From contig CM048850.1 in the NCBI GenBank assembly GCA_026545225.1, forward strand, positions 24,106,297-24,170,296: DNA of 64,000 nucleotides. The letters run 5' to 3'. Below are positions 63,922-64,000 of this stretch, piece by piece; within the stretch, counting starts at the first letter, position 1; each line of letters begins with the position of its first letter. Under the pieces are notes generated by a model that worked only from the letters and a program-made list of their open reading frames with translations, made no database searches and had not been told where the DNA came from. The position numbers were made by a program, and so were the translations under genes. Source of the DNA: Cornus controversa. Taxonomy: Eukaryota > Streptophyta > Magnoliopsida > Cornales > Cornaceae.

Positions 63922-64000
63922 GATTGATCACATAGAGACTAAGACAACGGTGATTGATCACATAGAGACTAAGGTAATGGTAGCAGACCCACTAACCAAA
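63922..64000 (+). pseudogene. RNase H fragment of the older copia, right part
   Basis: The frame reads IDHIETKTTVIDHIETKVMV and then ADPLTK, the C-terminal signature of copia RNase H. It continues the left part at 59070-59396 after removal of the inserted element. A 33-bp unit (GATTGATCACATAGAGACTA) is tandemly duplicated here. The window ends inside it. Confidence 0.8.

Overview
This is nuclear DNA from a flowering plant, most likely a eudicot. It is AT-rich and crowded with (TA)n microsatellites. It carries seven-exon plant terpene synthase genes, Ty1/copia and Ty3/gypsy retrotransposons, a plant LINE, TRIMs, MITEs and a nuclear copy of chloroplast rpl14. I find no gene in the window that looks intact. 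The species cannot be named from the sequence alone.

The only host genes of clear interest are two paralogous TPS-b (monoterpene synthase type) genes on the minus strand, at 16.3-20.0 kb and 46.8-49.5 kb. They share all seven exons, identical exon phases, near-identical exon lengths and the same TATA region. Both are broken, by different lesions. TPS copy 1 has an in-frame TAG and a 7-bp tandem duplication just before the DDxxD metal-binding motif. TPS copy 2 has lost the AG acceptor of intron 2, and a (CA)n(TA)n microsatellite replaces the last 18 codons and the donor of exon 5. A non-coding block upstream of copy 2 (about 50.0-50.7 kb) recurs at 25.9-26.5 kb upstream of copy 1, so the duplication was larger than the genes.

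Layout. 0-9 kb: intergenic DNA with CACTA-like and LTR-like debris. 9.1-9.7 kb: a Rab7-type GTPase exon pair duplicated in tandem and decayed. 10-11.2 kb: a solo LTR and a complete copy of a tiny TRIM (TRIM-1, 250-bp LTRs, 70-bp interior), each with a 5-bp target duplication. 11.4-14.5 kb: tandem subterminal repeats, LTR remnants and a 74-bp tandem array. 15.05-16.2 kb: a second TRIM family (TRIM-2) that has swallowed a plastid rpl14 fragment. 16.3-20 kb: TPS copy 1. 20.8-25 kb: a 687-bp tandem duplication with more TRIM-1, then TRIM-2 without rpl14. 28-29.5 kb: Ty3/gypsy RT-RNase H. 29.9-34.2 kb: a Tat/Athila-like remnant. 34.6-37.4 kb: a 2.8-kb solo LTR with perfect target duplication. 37.7-42.2 kb: a gag-only Tat-like element with a minisatellite and a palindromic LTR end. 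44-45.7 kb: an hAT-like MITE and a fold-back element. 46.8-49.5 kb: TPS copy 2. 50.7-55.1 kb: a LINE. 55.2-64 kb: an old copia element, into whose RNase H a second Tork/Tnt1-like copia (59397-63921) has inserted with a perfect GATTG target duplication.

The window is therefore a decayed terpene synthase cluster embedded in nested retroelements. The most unusual items are the rpl14-carrying TRIM, the element with two U5-type outer ends, and the TAG-dominated decay of the copia polyprotein. Coordinates were read by eye and may be off by one or two bases at some junctions.
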